The notes beneath the pieces are model-generated. The model did no database searches. It was not told the origin of the DNA and worked only from the letters and a program-made list of their open reading frames with translations. Below are positions 47,701 through 55,918 of a stretch of DNA of 64,000 nt, piece after piece. The number at the start of each line of letters is the position of its first letter. Positions within the stretch are counted from its first letter, which is position 1. The stretch spans positions 1-64,000 of the forward strand of contig NZ_LBIO01000037.1 of assembly GCF_001280505.1 (NCBI RefSeq), in the 5' to 3' direction. The position numbers were made by a program, and so were the translations under genes. This DNA is from Mangrovimonas sp. TPBH4. GTDB lineage: Bacteria; Bacteroidota; Bacteroidia; Flavobacteriales; Flavobacteriaceae.

Positions 47701-48239
47701 ACATTCGTAGCATTAAGATTGGTAGGAGTCGTAGGGTCCTCATTATCCACCAATAAAATACTAACATTATCAATCACCACAGAATTTCCAATTTGAGCAC
47801 CAGACCATGGAGCGGCATACACCCTAATTATAGGGTTTGTGTTAGTGGCAACAAGAGTCCAAGTATATTCAGTCCATCCAGTAGTATTAATTAAGGTTGT
47901 TGTAAACCCATTGAAACCAAACCAATTGGCGAAAGCAGGTTGAAAATTAGTTGTTCCTAAACGTGCCCATATACTAATTTGATAGGTTTCTCCCACTATA
48001 GCATTGAAGCTATAATTACCTTCCTTTCCCGTACCATCCGATACTGCTGCTGCAATATTTATAGCAAAATTTCCAGAAAAGGGATCATCTGTAATAGAAG
48101 TAATATTTCCATTCCCGTTCCACCCCGTTGTCGCATCAGCTTCATTCAATATCGAAGCAGCATTGGCATCATCATGTAAATTTTGGCTAGAAACAGACCA
48201 TACAGACAACAACAATAACAAAAAGCAAAAATTTTTCAT
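44796..48239 (-). CDS. large surface protein with nine fibronectin type III repeats
   Basis: 1147 residues with a signal peptide (about 1-19) and an N-terminal carbohydrate-binding-like jelly roll (about 20-160). Nine FN3 repeats of ~94 residues follow (about 165-1010). The C-terminal region (NIGIGTTNTQGYRLAVAG) resembles tail-fibre/adhesin trimerisation modules and ends in a coiled coil (about 1115-1145). There is no type IX sorting domain. It probably forms a long trimeric or fibrous surface structure. It is the first gene of the operon with tyrosinase, the PaaK/CapK-like enzyme and ATP-grasp, and it has 423 bp of noncoding DNA upstream. Confidence 0.85.
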   Translation of the reverse strand: MKNFCFLLLLLSVWSVSSQNLHDDANAASILNEADATTGWNGNGNITSITDDPFSGNFAINIAAAVSDGTGKEGNYSFNAIVGETYQISIWARLGTTNFQPAFANWFGFNGFTTTLINTTGWTEYTWTLVATNTNPIIRVYAAPWSGAQIGNSVVIDNVSILLVDNEDPTTPTNLNATNVTETGATINWTAATDNIGVVDYEIFQDGASVGLSGGGLAFNVTGLTENTSYDFTVVAIDGFGNSSLESAVLEVTTLTPADNQAPTSPAGLNATNVTETGATINWEASTDNVGVVDYEVFQDDVSIGFSGGALTFDVTGLEASTSYDFTLTAIDAATNASVPSAVLEVTTLTPADNQAPSIPAGLNATNVTETGATINWEASTDNVGVVDYEVFQDGVSIGFSGGALTFDVTGLEASTSYDFTVTAIDAATNTSAPSAVLEVTTLTPADNEAPSIPEGLNATNVTEIGATINWEASTDNVGVVDYEVFQDDVSIGFSGGALTFDVTGLDASTSYDFTVTAIDAATNASAPSAVLEVITLTPVDNEAPSIPTGLNATNVTETGATINWEASTDNVGVVNYEVFQDGQSIGLSTGALFFNVTGLIGDTTYDFTVSAIDASDNASDQSAILQVTTANSPDIEAPSVPTGLSATNVTDTGLTLNWETSTDNVGVVNYEVFQNGQSIGLSTGALFFNVTGLTGDTTYDFTVSAIDASDNASDQSAIFQVTTASPPDIEAPSIPTGLNATNVTDTGLTLNWETSTDNVGVVDYEVFQNGQSIGFSGGALFFNVTGLTGDTAYDFTVSAIDASNNASDQSAILEVTTASPPDIEAPSIPTGLNATNVTDTGLTLNWAASTDNVEVVDYEVFQNGQSIGFSGGALTFNVTGLIGDTTYNFNLTAIDASDNASNQSAVLQVTTLTPPDTEAPSIPTGLLATNVTDTGLILNWGASTDNVGVVDYEIFQNGQSIGFSAGAVIFVVTGLTAETSYGFSVSALDAADNSSNQSAVLDVTTTSGIIDYTSLNSNLDTVDWTGRDLFAARNIGIGTTNTQGYRLAVAGNMIAEEVRVALQASWPDYVFDSNYKLPTLLEVKKHIEEKGHLLNVPSESEVKQQGIGLGEMNAILLEKIEELTLYILQQDKRIQQLEEKVEALKN
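45209..47747 (-). repeat. nine ~282 bp tandem repeats encoding FN3 domains
   Basis: Coding repeats in register with the FN3 domains. Two subfamilies are visible: repeats 1-5 carry NVTETGATINW (NVTEIG in repeat 4) and repeats 6-9 carry NVTDTGLTLNW. Within a subfamily long stretches are nearly identical at the DNA level, pointing to recent unit duplication or conversion. Copy number may vary between strains. Confidence 0.9.
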
Positions 48240-48662
48240 AACCCTGAGGAATTAAAAAGAAACCATAATTCTTTGAAGAAAAAACTATTAATCTTCGGAG
48301 CTATTAATCTGTGCTTAAGAAGTCTGCATTATATCTAAAGGAGATACTTCTAAAGTTACTCATATATAAGGTTTAATAAAAAATAATACTTTCTATTCCA
48401 TAAAAAACCGACTAAGTGCAAATTAACCATACTTATACTACATATAACTGATTTTCAATAAGTTAAATACTTACATCCCGTTAAGAAAACCCCTTAACTA
48501 ATAGATAAAAACCCTTCACAAAATGATTTAGGATTTGGGTCAGAATGCTCAAAAAACTCTCATTTAATCCTGCTGACATCAATTCTGTTCAATAAAAAAC
48601 TCGCTTTAACTTGGGTTAAAGCGAGTTTTAAATACTTCTTTTTGCTATGAATTAATGAACCT
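48240..48662. other. 423 bp intergenic region with PUL terminator and FN3-operon leader
   Basis: A 12 bp stem ACTCGCTTTAAC / GTTAAAGCGAGT (48599-48626) with T-rich exits terminates the leftward glycan locus. The rest (48240-48595) is AT-rich and must contain the promoter of the FN3-tyrosinase operon. I see no clear -33/-7 pair and no ORF. Confidence 0.7.
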
Positions 48663-50615
48663 TCACCTCATCACCTTATAAGATATATCTGTCGTAATGG
48701 TTTTCCAAGTATCGGATCTAAAAGGGGATGCTGGAAATCCTTCTTCATTATACAAATTGCAATCGCCAGCATCATCTGCCCAACCAAACCTAACGGCAAC
48801 AGGACTTGTAACATTATCACAGTAAACAATCACCTTATTATCCTTGATATAGGCTTTGGCATAATAATACTTTTGATCTTGCCCCGCAAGCTCAAAACCT
48901 TTCACATAGCCATATCGGTCTGGAGTCATCAAACCACTGCCTGTATGCTCAAAAGTTACGGTAACCTGATTACCCTCCACTTGCATTGATTTATAAATAG
49001 GACTTTCACAAACGATATTCTTGCCATATACATTACGTAAAGCTATCGCCGATAATCGTTTACCAACATCCTGTTTATTTGTTGGGTGAATATCCTTGGC
49101 GTTACCAATATCTGTTGTCACACACATCGCTGTATTTGAAACGGTTTGAGCCGTGTAAGACTGAGCTTCCCTTAACTCGGCCCAACGACTTCCGCTATTG
49201 CTGTTTCCATTAAACTCGTTAAAGCTCGATAATTGCACAAAATAAAAAGGAAACTCACCTTGCCCCCATTGTTGTCTCCAATCGTTGATCATTAAAGGAA
49301 AACTGGTTTTGTACTGCTCAGCTCTATGGACATTTGCCTCCCCTTGATACCAAATAACACCTTGGAAACTATAAGGCATCAACGGATTCAACATCGCGTT
49401 GTACAATAATGAAGGATAATTATTAGGTGAAAATTCATAACGTACATCAATTACGTTGAACTTCCATGCCCCTGCCAAAGAAATATCGATATCACCAACC
49501 GTAACTTTCAAATCTACAGGGTCTCCATAAATTCCACCACCACCAACATAATCGGTAACTTTTACAGCCACCACATTGGTTCCTTCCTTTAGCACACCTT
49601 TGTCAACGCTGTACTTTCTACTTACGTCATATTGACTGTTGCTCCCCACTTCTACGCCATTTACATACGTAACATCAACATCATCAACTTTTGCCAAATT
49701 CAAAATAAAAGGTTTACCCGCCAAATGAGCTGGTACTTCAAAGGTTTTTCTAAACCAAACAATCCCATCCATATTAGGCAATTGTTGGTTTTCCCATGCA
49801 TCAGGAAGCATCATTGTTGGCCAAGTACTGTCGCTAAACTCTAGAGTAGTCACCTTACCCAACTCTTCTTCACTTAATATTTTGCCTTGGATGTTTTCAA
49901 TTTTCTTGGCTATAACTGCCTTTTGCTCTTTAATGACACCTTCCAAATCTAGATCTGGTAGATTGGAGATATATTTACCAAATTCATCACTCTTTGACAA
50001 GCCTTCCTTACTAGTCCATGTTTCCACACAGGTTCCTCCCCAAGTAGTATTAATCAATCCTATTGGAACATTCAATTCCTTATACAGCTTTTTAGCAAAG
50101 AAGAAGCCCACGGCCGTAAAATCCCCAACATTATCACGATTGGAAACCGTCCAATTTCCTTGTTTTAAATGTGACTTTGGTTGGGCACTCATATCCTGTG
50201 CCACCAAAAACTGTCTGATTTGAGGATAATCCGCGTCATTCATTTCCTGTTCGGCATTGGTAACACCACTCACAGCAAACTCCATATTGGATTGCCCACT
50301 GCAAATCCATACTTCTCCAACCAAAATGTTTTTGATTTGAATGGTATTCTTACCCTTAATGGTCATGGTGAATGGCCCTCCAGCTTTTTCCGCTTTCAAT
50401 TCCAAAGACCATTTTCCATCTTTGTTCGCCTTGGTTTTAACCTTTTGTCCGTTAAAGGATACTTCTATTTTTTCATTGGCATCAGCCCATCCCCAAACTG
50501 GAATAGGCTTGTTGCGCTGCAAGACCATATCATCTGCAAACAGTAAAGGCATTTCAACCTTGGCATAGCCAAAAATGCTCAACAATAAAATAAAAGGCAA
50601 TACAAACTTTTTCAT
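48663..50615 (-). CDS. SGNH carbohydrate acetylesterase (sialate O-acetylesterase family)
   Basis: A 650-residue secreted enzyme with signal peptide (about 1-18). The catalytic Ser lies in CSGQSNMEF near 108, block III in WYQGEANVHRAEQY, and the Asp/His pair in DIHPTNKQD near 537. A GH2-like beta-sandwich is inserted between about 265 and 375. Members of this family remove O-acetyl groups from sugars. In a locus with GH5, GH31, GH2 and GH29 the likely substrate is acetylated xyloglucan rather than sialic acid (inference). It is the last gene of the operon, 9 bp after the fucosidase. Confidence 0.85.
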   Translation of the reverse strand: MKKFVLPFILLLSIFGYAKVEMPLLFADDMVLQRNKPIPVWGWADANEKIEVSFNGQKVKTKANKDGKWSLELKAEKAGGPFTMTIKGKNTIQIKNILVGEVWICSGQSNMEFAVSGVTNAEQEMNDADYPQIRQFLVAQDMSAQPKSHLKQGNWTVSNRDNVGDFTAVGFFFAKKLYKELNVPIGLINTTWGGTCVETWTSKEGLSKSDEFGKYISNLPDLDLEGVIKEQKAVIAKKIENIQGKILSEEELGKVTTLEFSDSTWPTMMLPDAWENQQLPNMDGIVWFRKTFEVPAHLAGKPFILNLAKVDDVDVTYVNGVEVGSNSQYDVSRKYSVDKGVLKEGTNVVAVKVTDYVGGGGIYGDPVDLKVTVGDIDISLAGAWKFNVIDVRYEFSPNNYPSLLYNAMLNPLMPYSFQGVIWYQGEANVHRAEQYKTSFPLMINDWRQQWGQGEFPFYFVQLSSFNEFNGNSNSGSRWAELREAQSYTAQTVSNTAMCVTTDIGNAKDIHPTNKQDVGKRLSAIALRNVYGKNIVCESPIYKSMQVEGNQVTVTFEHTGSGLMTPDRYGYVKGFELAGQDQKYYYAKAYIKDNKVIVYCDNVTSPVAVRFGWADDAGDCNLYNEEGFPASPFRSDTWKTITTDISYKVMR

Positions 50616-50624
50616 GTTCCTTCG

Positions 50625-52154
50625 TTATTTTTTAGTTTCAATTTTAATTACAAATGCTTTGTCATCGATCGTTTCACTTGGTGTGGTCAACTTCAGTCCT
50701 TCTTCTTCAAGTGAAAAAGAAAGATCTTGGTCCGATCCTAAAATGCTCACTTTTTCAATGGAAAGTCCATCCTCACCTAACACGTTTGAAGTTACAGACG
50801 ATAAGGTAATTGACCTATCATTACCGGGCCAGCCCAGTACAATGGCATAGATAGTATTTCCTTTTTTGGTGTACCTCACATCCTGAGCTGTATAGGTTAA
50901 TTTATCCAAAAACATTCCTGATTTCTCCTGCTTAGTTGGCCCTTCTCCAAATACTTTCCAAGTTGAAGACCCATAAATAGCTTCTCCGTTGGTGTTTAGC
51001 CAATTCCCAATAGTCAGCAAAATCTCCCGTTGGTTTTCAGGAATGATTCCGTTTTCCATAGGAGAAACGTTCAACATCATCGCTCCATTTTTACTCACTA
51101 TATCCGCTAACAAATCAATGATTTCATCGGCAGTTTTCAATCCCAAATCATGGGTATAACTCCAACTTCCTACAGACACCGTTTCATCGGTTAACCAATA
51201 ATCTTCAGTAATCTTGTTCATACGCCCTTTTTCAAAGTCTTCTACACTCACCGATTTTGGCAACTCGCCTTCCTTATGGGTAATGACCACTTCTTGGTTA
51301 CGGACTAACGATTGATTGATATAATAGGCGGCAAATTCTTCTTTATAGGAGTCAGGGATTTTATCAAGCTTTCCGTCAAAATAAATTAAATCCGGGTGGT
51401 AATTATCAATCACTTCTTTTAATTCTGCCAACCAATTGCTGTAAAACACCTCTTTTTCAATGTTTCCATATAGAATGCTCAATTCAGGATCATTAGAGGA
51501 TGTTGGCATGTTTGGATTGTATGGAAAGTACGAAGTGTCATCCAACCATTTTGTAGAATCCTGCTGAAAAATCTGAAGGTTTCTAGCCTTGTGGAATGAG
51601 GTAACAAACTTCATCCCCTTCCCATGAATAGCTTTACCCAATTCACCAACAATATCACGATGTGGACCTTTATCCATGGAATTCCACGGATTGGTTTCAC
51701 TATCCCAATTAGACCAACCATCATGGTGCTCAGCTACGATTCCTGCGAATTTTGCCCCCGACTTTTGGAACAAGTCAGCCCAAGCTTCGGCATCAAACTC
51801 TTCAGCCTTGAACATGGGTACGAAATCATGGTAACCAAATTCTGATGGTTCCCCATAGGTTTCCACGTGATGTTTGTTTTCAACACTACCTTCTACATGC
51901 ATCAACCTAGGATACCAGTCGTTGGCAAATGCGGGTACCGACAACACTCCCCAATGGGCATAGATTCCAAACTTCGCCTCACGGAACCATTCCGGAGCTT
52001 CTTGGTAGGCTGCCAAGGAATCCCAATTAGCGGCATAATGAGGGGGTTTCACCTCTCCTTTTTGCAGCTCTTTTTTACTGTTGTTACATGCTGTAAACAC
52101 AAAGATAAGCACCAAAAGGCTGATGCTTATCTTTGTTAATCTAATCCTATTCAT
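50625..52154 (-). CDS. GH29 alpha-L-fucosidase lipoprotein
   Basis: 509 residues with lipobox VFTACN (Cys near 23). The GH29 core starts WFREAKFGIYAHWGV, with AEHHDGWSNW near 140. The catalytic Asp lies in LIYFDGKLDK near 260. It should remove terminal alpha-L-fucose, as in the side chains of fucosylated xyloglucan. It lies 9 bp after the GH5 gene and 9 bp before the esterase gene in the same operon. Confidence 0.9.
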   Translation of the reverse strand: MNRIRLTKISISLLVLIFVFTACNNSKKELQKGEVKPPHYAANWDSLAAYQEAPEWFREAKFGIYAHWGVLSVPAFANDWYPRLMHVEGSVENKHHVETYGEPSEFGYHDFVPMFKAEEFDAEAWADLFQKSGAKFAGIVAEHHDGWSNWDSETNPWNSMDKGPHRDIVGELGKAIHGKGMKFVTSFHKARNLQIFQQDSTKWLDDTSYFPYNPNMPTSSNDPELSILYGNIEKEVFYSNWLAELKEVIDNYHPDLIYFDGKLDKIPDSYKEEFAAYYINQSLVRNQEVVITHKEGELPKSVSVEDFEKGRMNKITEDYWLTDETVSVGSWSYTHDLGLKTADEIIDLLADIVSKNGAMMLNVSPMENGIIPENQREILLTIGNWLNTNGEAIYGSSTWKVFGEGPTKQEKSGMFLDKLTYTAQDVRYTKKGNTIYAIVLGWPGNDRSITLSSVTSNVLGEDGLSIEKVSILGSDQDLSFSLEEEGLKLTTPSETIDDKAFVIKIETKK

Positions 52155-52163
52155 TGTTATCTT

Positions 52164-53600
52164 TTAATTATTCGTAACGGCATCAATGATATCTGGAAAG
52201 TATTCTTCTCCAGTAGTTCTGTTGAACAATCCCATTTGGTGGTTATCAGGATATCCATTATCCCAAACCACTGGCACCAAACCATGGCTCAAGGCAGCTT
52301 CCGTTGTTTTCTTGTAATAGTAGGCTCTGTAAACTTCTGCACCTTCCACTTCACCTCTAAAACTAGCACCATATTCACCTAAAATGACACCTATACCTTG
52401 GTCTACAAAATTCGTCTGCATTTTAGTGAATTGGGTTTCCAACCAATCTTCATCACCCCAACCAGCAGTTGCCGAAGGATCTGTAGCAATGGCTCCCCAT
52501 TGACAAACTTCGTCTGTGCTGACATCCAAGGTAAATTGATAAGGGTCATAATAGTGTACTTCCATCAACATTCTATTTGCAACTGTATCTTCTGGAAGTA
52601 CCGCAAAATTAACGGTGTGATCAATGTTTGTATTGAAGCCTTGAACCGTTAAATAACGGTAAGCATTTCTTCCTCCTGTGGCACGAACTGTAGAAATGAA
52701 AGTTTGATTGAAACTGTTTTGAACCGTATAATATTCTTCCGTTGGCGTTCCATAGTCGCCATCTACCATTACTTCATTAGAGCCAGCAAATACCAGGTGA
52801 TAATCGTAGTCTCTAAAATAAATGGCAATTTGCTGCCACATTTTAGCCAATCTGTCATTTACATAATCTTGATCCTCATAGGTAGGTTGCATCCAACCTC
52901 CGTCCCAGTGAAGATTCACGATGGCGAACATATCATTATCCAACACATAGTTAATCACTTCCTCTACACGAGTTAAGCCTTCATTACTGATGGTGTAATT
53001 ATCATCTCCCTCTTGGATATAATTACTCCAAGCCACCGGAATTCTAATAGTATTGAATCCTGCAGCCTTAACTCCATTTATTAAATCTTGATTGATCAAT
53101 GGATTTCCCCAAGCGGTTTCACCGCCTACAGCTTCCAAAGAATTACCAACATTCCATCCCAAGCCCATAACATCAGTTAACTGAACAGAAGTATACTCAC
53201 TCATCTGACTTGAATCTGGAGCAATTGATAAAATTGAACCTGCCTGAACAACCTGAATTTCTTGACTAGACTCCGAAGTATACACCTTGATAACAGCTGT
53301 ACGATCTGTTTCCACATCGCTTACTGCTGCTTGAACTGTAACACTTCCATTACCCAAACTAGAAGAATTGGAAAGAGTCAACCAATCTGCCTCAGTATTT
53401 ACTCCCCAAGTAATGTTTGGAGAAGTTGACACATTAAAAGTTGCTTCTCCTCCACTTGAAGGAAAACTCAGCTCATCAGTGCTCAAAGTAAAATTAACAC
53501 TTCCTCCACTATCTTCATCGCTATCACTATTGCAGGAAGTAAAGCCTACCAGCATTATAATTAATGCCATAGCCTTAAAAATGCTATTAATTGTTTTCAT
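52164..53600 (-). CDS. BACON-domain GH5 endo-glucanase lipoprotein (probable xyloglucanase)
   Basis: 478 residues. The lipobox GFTSC lies near 23. A BACON beta-sandwich (about 35-120) is followed by a GH5 barrel. The acid/base Glu lies in AGSNEVM near 276 and the nucleophile Glu in VILGEYGAS near 407. The same BACON-GH5 architecture is known in Bacteroidota xyloglucanases such as BoGH5A. It should be tethered outside the cell and cut the polysaccharide backbone. It is 17 bp downstream of the GH3 gene. Confidence 0.88.
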   Translation of the reverse strand: MKTINSIFKAMALIIMLVGFTSCNSDSDEDSGGSVNFTLSTDELSFPSSGGEATFNVSTSPNITWGVNTEADWLTLSNSSSLGNGSVTVQAAVSDVETDRTAVIKVYTSESSQEIQVVQAGSILSIAPDSSQMSEYTSVQLTDVMGLGWNVGNSLEAVGGETAWGNPLINQDLINGVKAAGFNTIRIPVAWSNYIQEGDDNYTISNEGLTRVEEVINYVLDNDMFAIVNLHWDGGWMQPTYEDQDYVNDRLAKMWQQIAIYFRDYDYHLVFAGSNEVMVDGDYGTPTEEYYTVQNSFNQTFISTVRATGGRNAYRYLTVQGFNTNIDHTVNFAVLPEDTVANRMLMEVHYYDPYQFTLDVSTDEVCQWGAIATDPSATAGWGDEDWLETQFTKMQTNFVDQGIGVILGEYGASFRGEVEGAEVYRAYYYKKTTEAALSHGLVPVVWDNGYPDNHQMGLFNRTTGEEYFPDIIDAVTNN

Positions 53601-53617
53601 AGTTAGAATCTTGAATA

Positions 53618-55864
53618 TTAGTTAACTGTTATTGTTTGTTCTGCAACTATATTTCTTGAGGAGTTCCCCACTCGAATTTGGTAAGTACCTTTTTCAACTT
53701 CCCATGATTTGGTTTCTACATTGTAAAAAGCCAATTCTTTTACAGGAATTTGAACGGTTACAGTTTGCGAAGCGCCTGCCTTAACATCTACTTTGGCAAA
53801 ACCTTTCAATTCTTGGGCTGCACGCACTACTTTAGATTCTGGCTTAGACACATATACCTGTACGACTTCCTTACCATCAATTACACCAGTATTATTTACA
53901 GCTACTTCTACTGAAATAGTTTCATTTTCCGTATAAGCCTCTGCATTAGTTTTAACTCCTGAAATTGAAAAATCTGTATAAGACAATCCATATCCAAACG
54001 GATATAGAGGTGCTACATTTTTAGTATCGAACCAACGGTATCCAACCAAAATGCCTTCCTCATATTTTACAACATCATCACCAGGGAAGCTGTTAGTGGC
54101 ATGCGCAGGAGAATCCTTTAAAGCTACTGGCATGGTCCAAGGTAATTTACCTGAGGGGTTGATATTCCCCAATAACACATCTGCCAAAGCATTCCCACCT
54201 TCTGAACCGTTGAACCAACTCCATACCAAAGCTTTGGTACTTTCGCTCACATTTTTAATATCGAAAGGCGCTCCGGCAATCATCACCACAATGGTGTTAG
54301 GATTTACTTCCATAACTTTTTTGATCAATTCTTCCTGACCAAACGGTAAGTTCAAGTTTCTACGATCTGAAGCCTCAGTTTCGTAATCTCTGTTAGACCC
54401 AGCAAAAATGATGGCCATATCAGAGTTTTTAGCAGCTGTTAAAGCTTCTTCCAACTTGGCCGGATCCAATTCATCCACCGTGATTGGGCCTTTTAAGGTT
54501 ACTTCCTGTTTTTGATCGTTTTCATTTTTTGAGTAACGCTCCAAATAGCCTTCGGCATAATTGATTTCGATGCCTTCTGGCAATCTGTTTTTCAAACCTT
54601 CCAAAGGTGTTACCTCACGCTTGGTTTTTACACCGGCTCCAAATCCACCCAAGGCATTTTTCTTGGTAGCGTTGTTTCCAATAACCGCAATGCTTTTCAA
54701 ACCTTCGGTTTTAATTGGCAACATTTTGGCCTCGTTCTTTAGAAGTACTACAGACTCCGACGCAATCTTGTAAGCATCTTCAAAATGTGCTTCGGTGTTG
54801 ATACTTCCGGTAGCACGTCCCTTATCGTCAATACTCTTAAGTGTGTACATCACCTGCATGATTCTACGTACGGATTTGTCCACCTGAGCTTCGGCAACTT
54901 TTCCTGATTTTACTGCTTCAATCAAGGCATCTGCAAAGTAAAACTCATTGAATGGTTTTGGTGTTCCCATTTCAATATCGGTTCCATTTTCCAAAGCCTT
55001 TTTGGTATCGTGAACCGCAGCCCAATCGGAAATTACAATTCCTTCAAAGCCCCATTCATCACGAAGGACTTTGTTCAACATATAGTCATTTTCACATAGG
55101 TAATCGCCTCTAAATTTATTGTAGGCTCCCATAAAACTATAAGCATGTGCCTCTTCTACCGCCGCTTTAAAAGCTGGCAAGTAAATTTCGCGAAGCGTAC
55201 GCTCATCAATTTGAACGTCTACAAAATCACGATTGGTTTCTTGGTTATTAGCTGCATAGTGTTTTACACAAGCTGCTACATCATTTTCCTGAAGCCCAAC
55301 GATAAAAGGAACCGTCATTTTTTTGTTCAAAAACGGATCCTCGGTAAAGTATTCGTAGGTTCTTCCTCCAAGCGGTGTACGGATAATGTTAATGGCTGGC
55401 GACAACAACACATCCTTATCTCTTGCGATGGCCTCTTCCCCTACGCTGTTTCCAAAAACATAACTCAACTCAGGATTCCAGGTTGCTGCTACTCCACCAC
55501 CCGCTGGGTAGTACGTCGCGAAGTCATTGTCCCATCCTGCAGCTGACCAGTTGTCTTTTGAGATTTCTTCTCGAACCCCCAACGGTCCATCGGCCATGGT
55601 CAATTCTGGAACTCCCAAACGCTCCACAGCAGCGGTTGCAAACATGGTGCTTCCGTGCAACATGCCTACTTTTTCTTCCAAAGTCATTTGTGCCATCAAC
55701 GAATCGATTTTAGCATCGAATTCGTGGGTTACCGGTTTCCCTTTATAGGTGGTCTCCACTTTGGCACTCTCGGCCACTACTGGCTCGGATGTCTTTTCTT
55801 CCTTACATGACATTGCCAGCAAAGACGCTGCAACTACAGAGGTATATATTAATTTGTGTTTCAT
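53618..55864 (-). CDS. GH3 beta-glucosidase
   Basis: A 748-residue lipoprotein (Cys near 20 in LAMSCKEE) of the BglX type. The GH3 N-terminal barrel has the nucleophile Asp in IVISDWAAVHD near 278. An alpha/beta sandwich follows, then a C-terminal fibronectin-like domain. It should release glucose from oligosaccharides in the periplasm after xylose removal. It lies 54 bp after the GH31 gene in the same orientation. Confidence 0.93.
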   Translation of the reverse strand: MKHKLIYTSVVAASLLAMSCKEEKTSEPVVAESAKVETTYKGKPVTHEFDAKIDSLMAQMTLEEKVGMLHGSTMFATAAVERLGVPELTMADGPLGVREEISKDNWSAAGWDNDFATYYPAGGGVAATWNPELSYVFGNSVGEEAIARDKDVLLSPAINIIRTPLGGRTYEYFTEDPFLNKKMTVPFIVGLQENDVAACVKHYAANNQETNRDFVDVQIDERTLREIYLPAFKAAVEEAHAYSFMGAYNKFRGDYLCENDYMLNKVLRDEWGFEGIVISDWAAVHDTKKALENGTDIEMGTPKPFNEFYFADALIEAVKSGKVAEAQVDKSVRRIMQVMYTLKSIDDKGRATGSINTEAHFEDAYKIASESVVLLKNEAKMLPIKTEGLKSIAVIGNNATKKNALGGFGAGVKTKREVTPLEGLKNRLPEGIEINYAEGYLERYSKNENDQKQEVTLKGPITVDELDPAKLEEALTAAKNSDMAIIFAGSNRDYETEASDRRNLNLPFGQEELIKKVMEVNPNTIVVMIAGAPFDIKNVSESTKALVWSWFNGSEGGNALADVLLGNINPSGKLPWTMPVALKDSPAHATNSFPGDDVVKYEEGILVGYRWFDTKNVAPLYPFGYGLSYTDFSISGVKTNAEAYTENETISVEVAVNNTGVIDGKEVVQVYVSKPESKVVRAAQELKGFAKVDVKAGASQTVTVQIPVKELAFYNVETKSWEVEKGTYQIRVGNSSRNIVAEQTITVN

Positions 55865-55918
55865 GTGTAATATCTATTATTCTATTTGAACTGACGGTGT
55901 CTCTAAATTATCTGCAAC

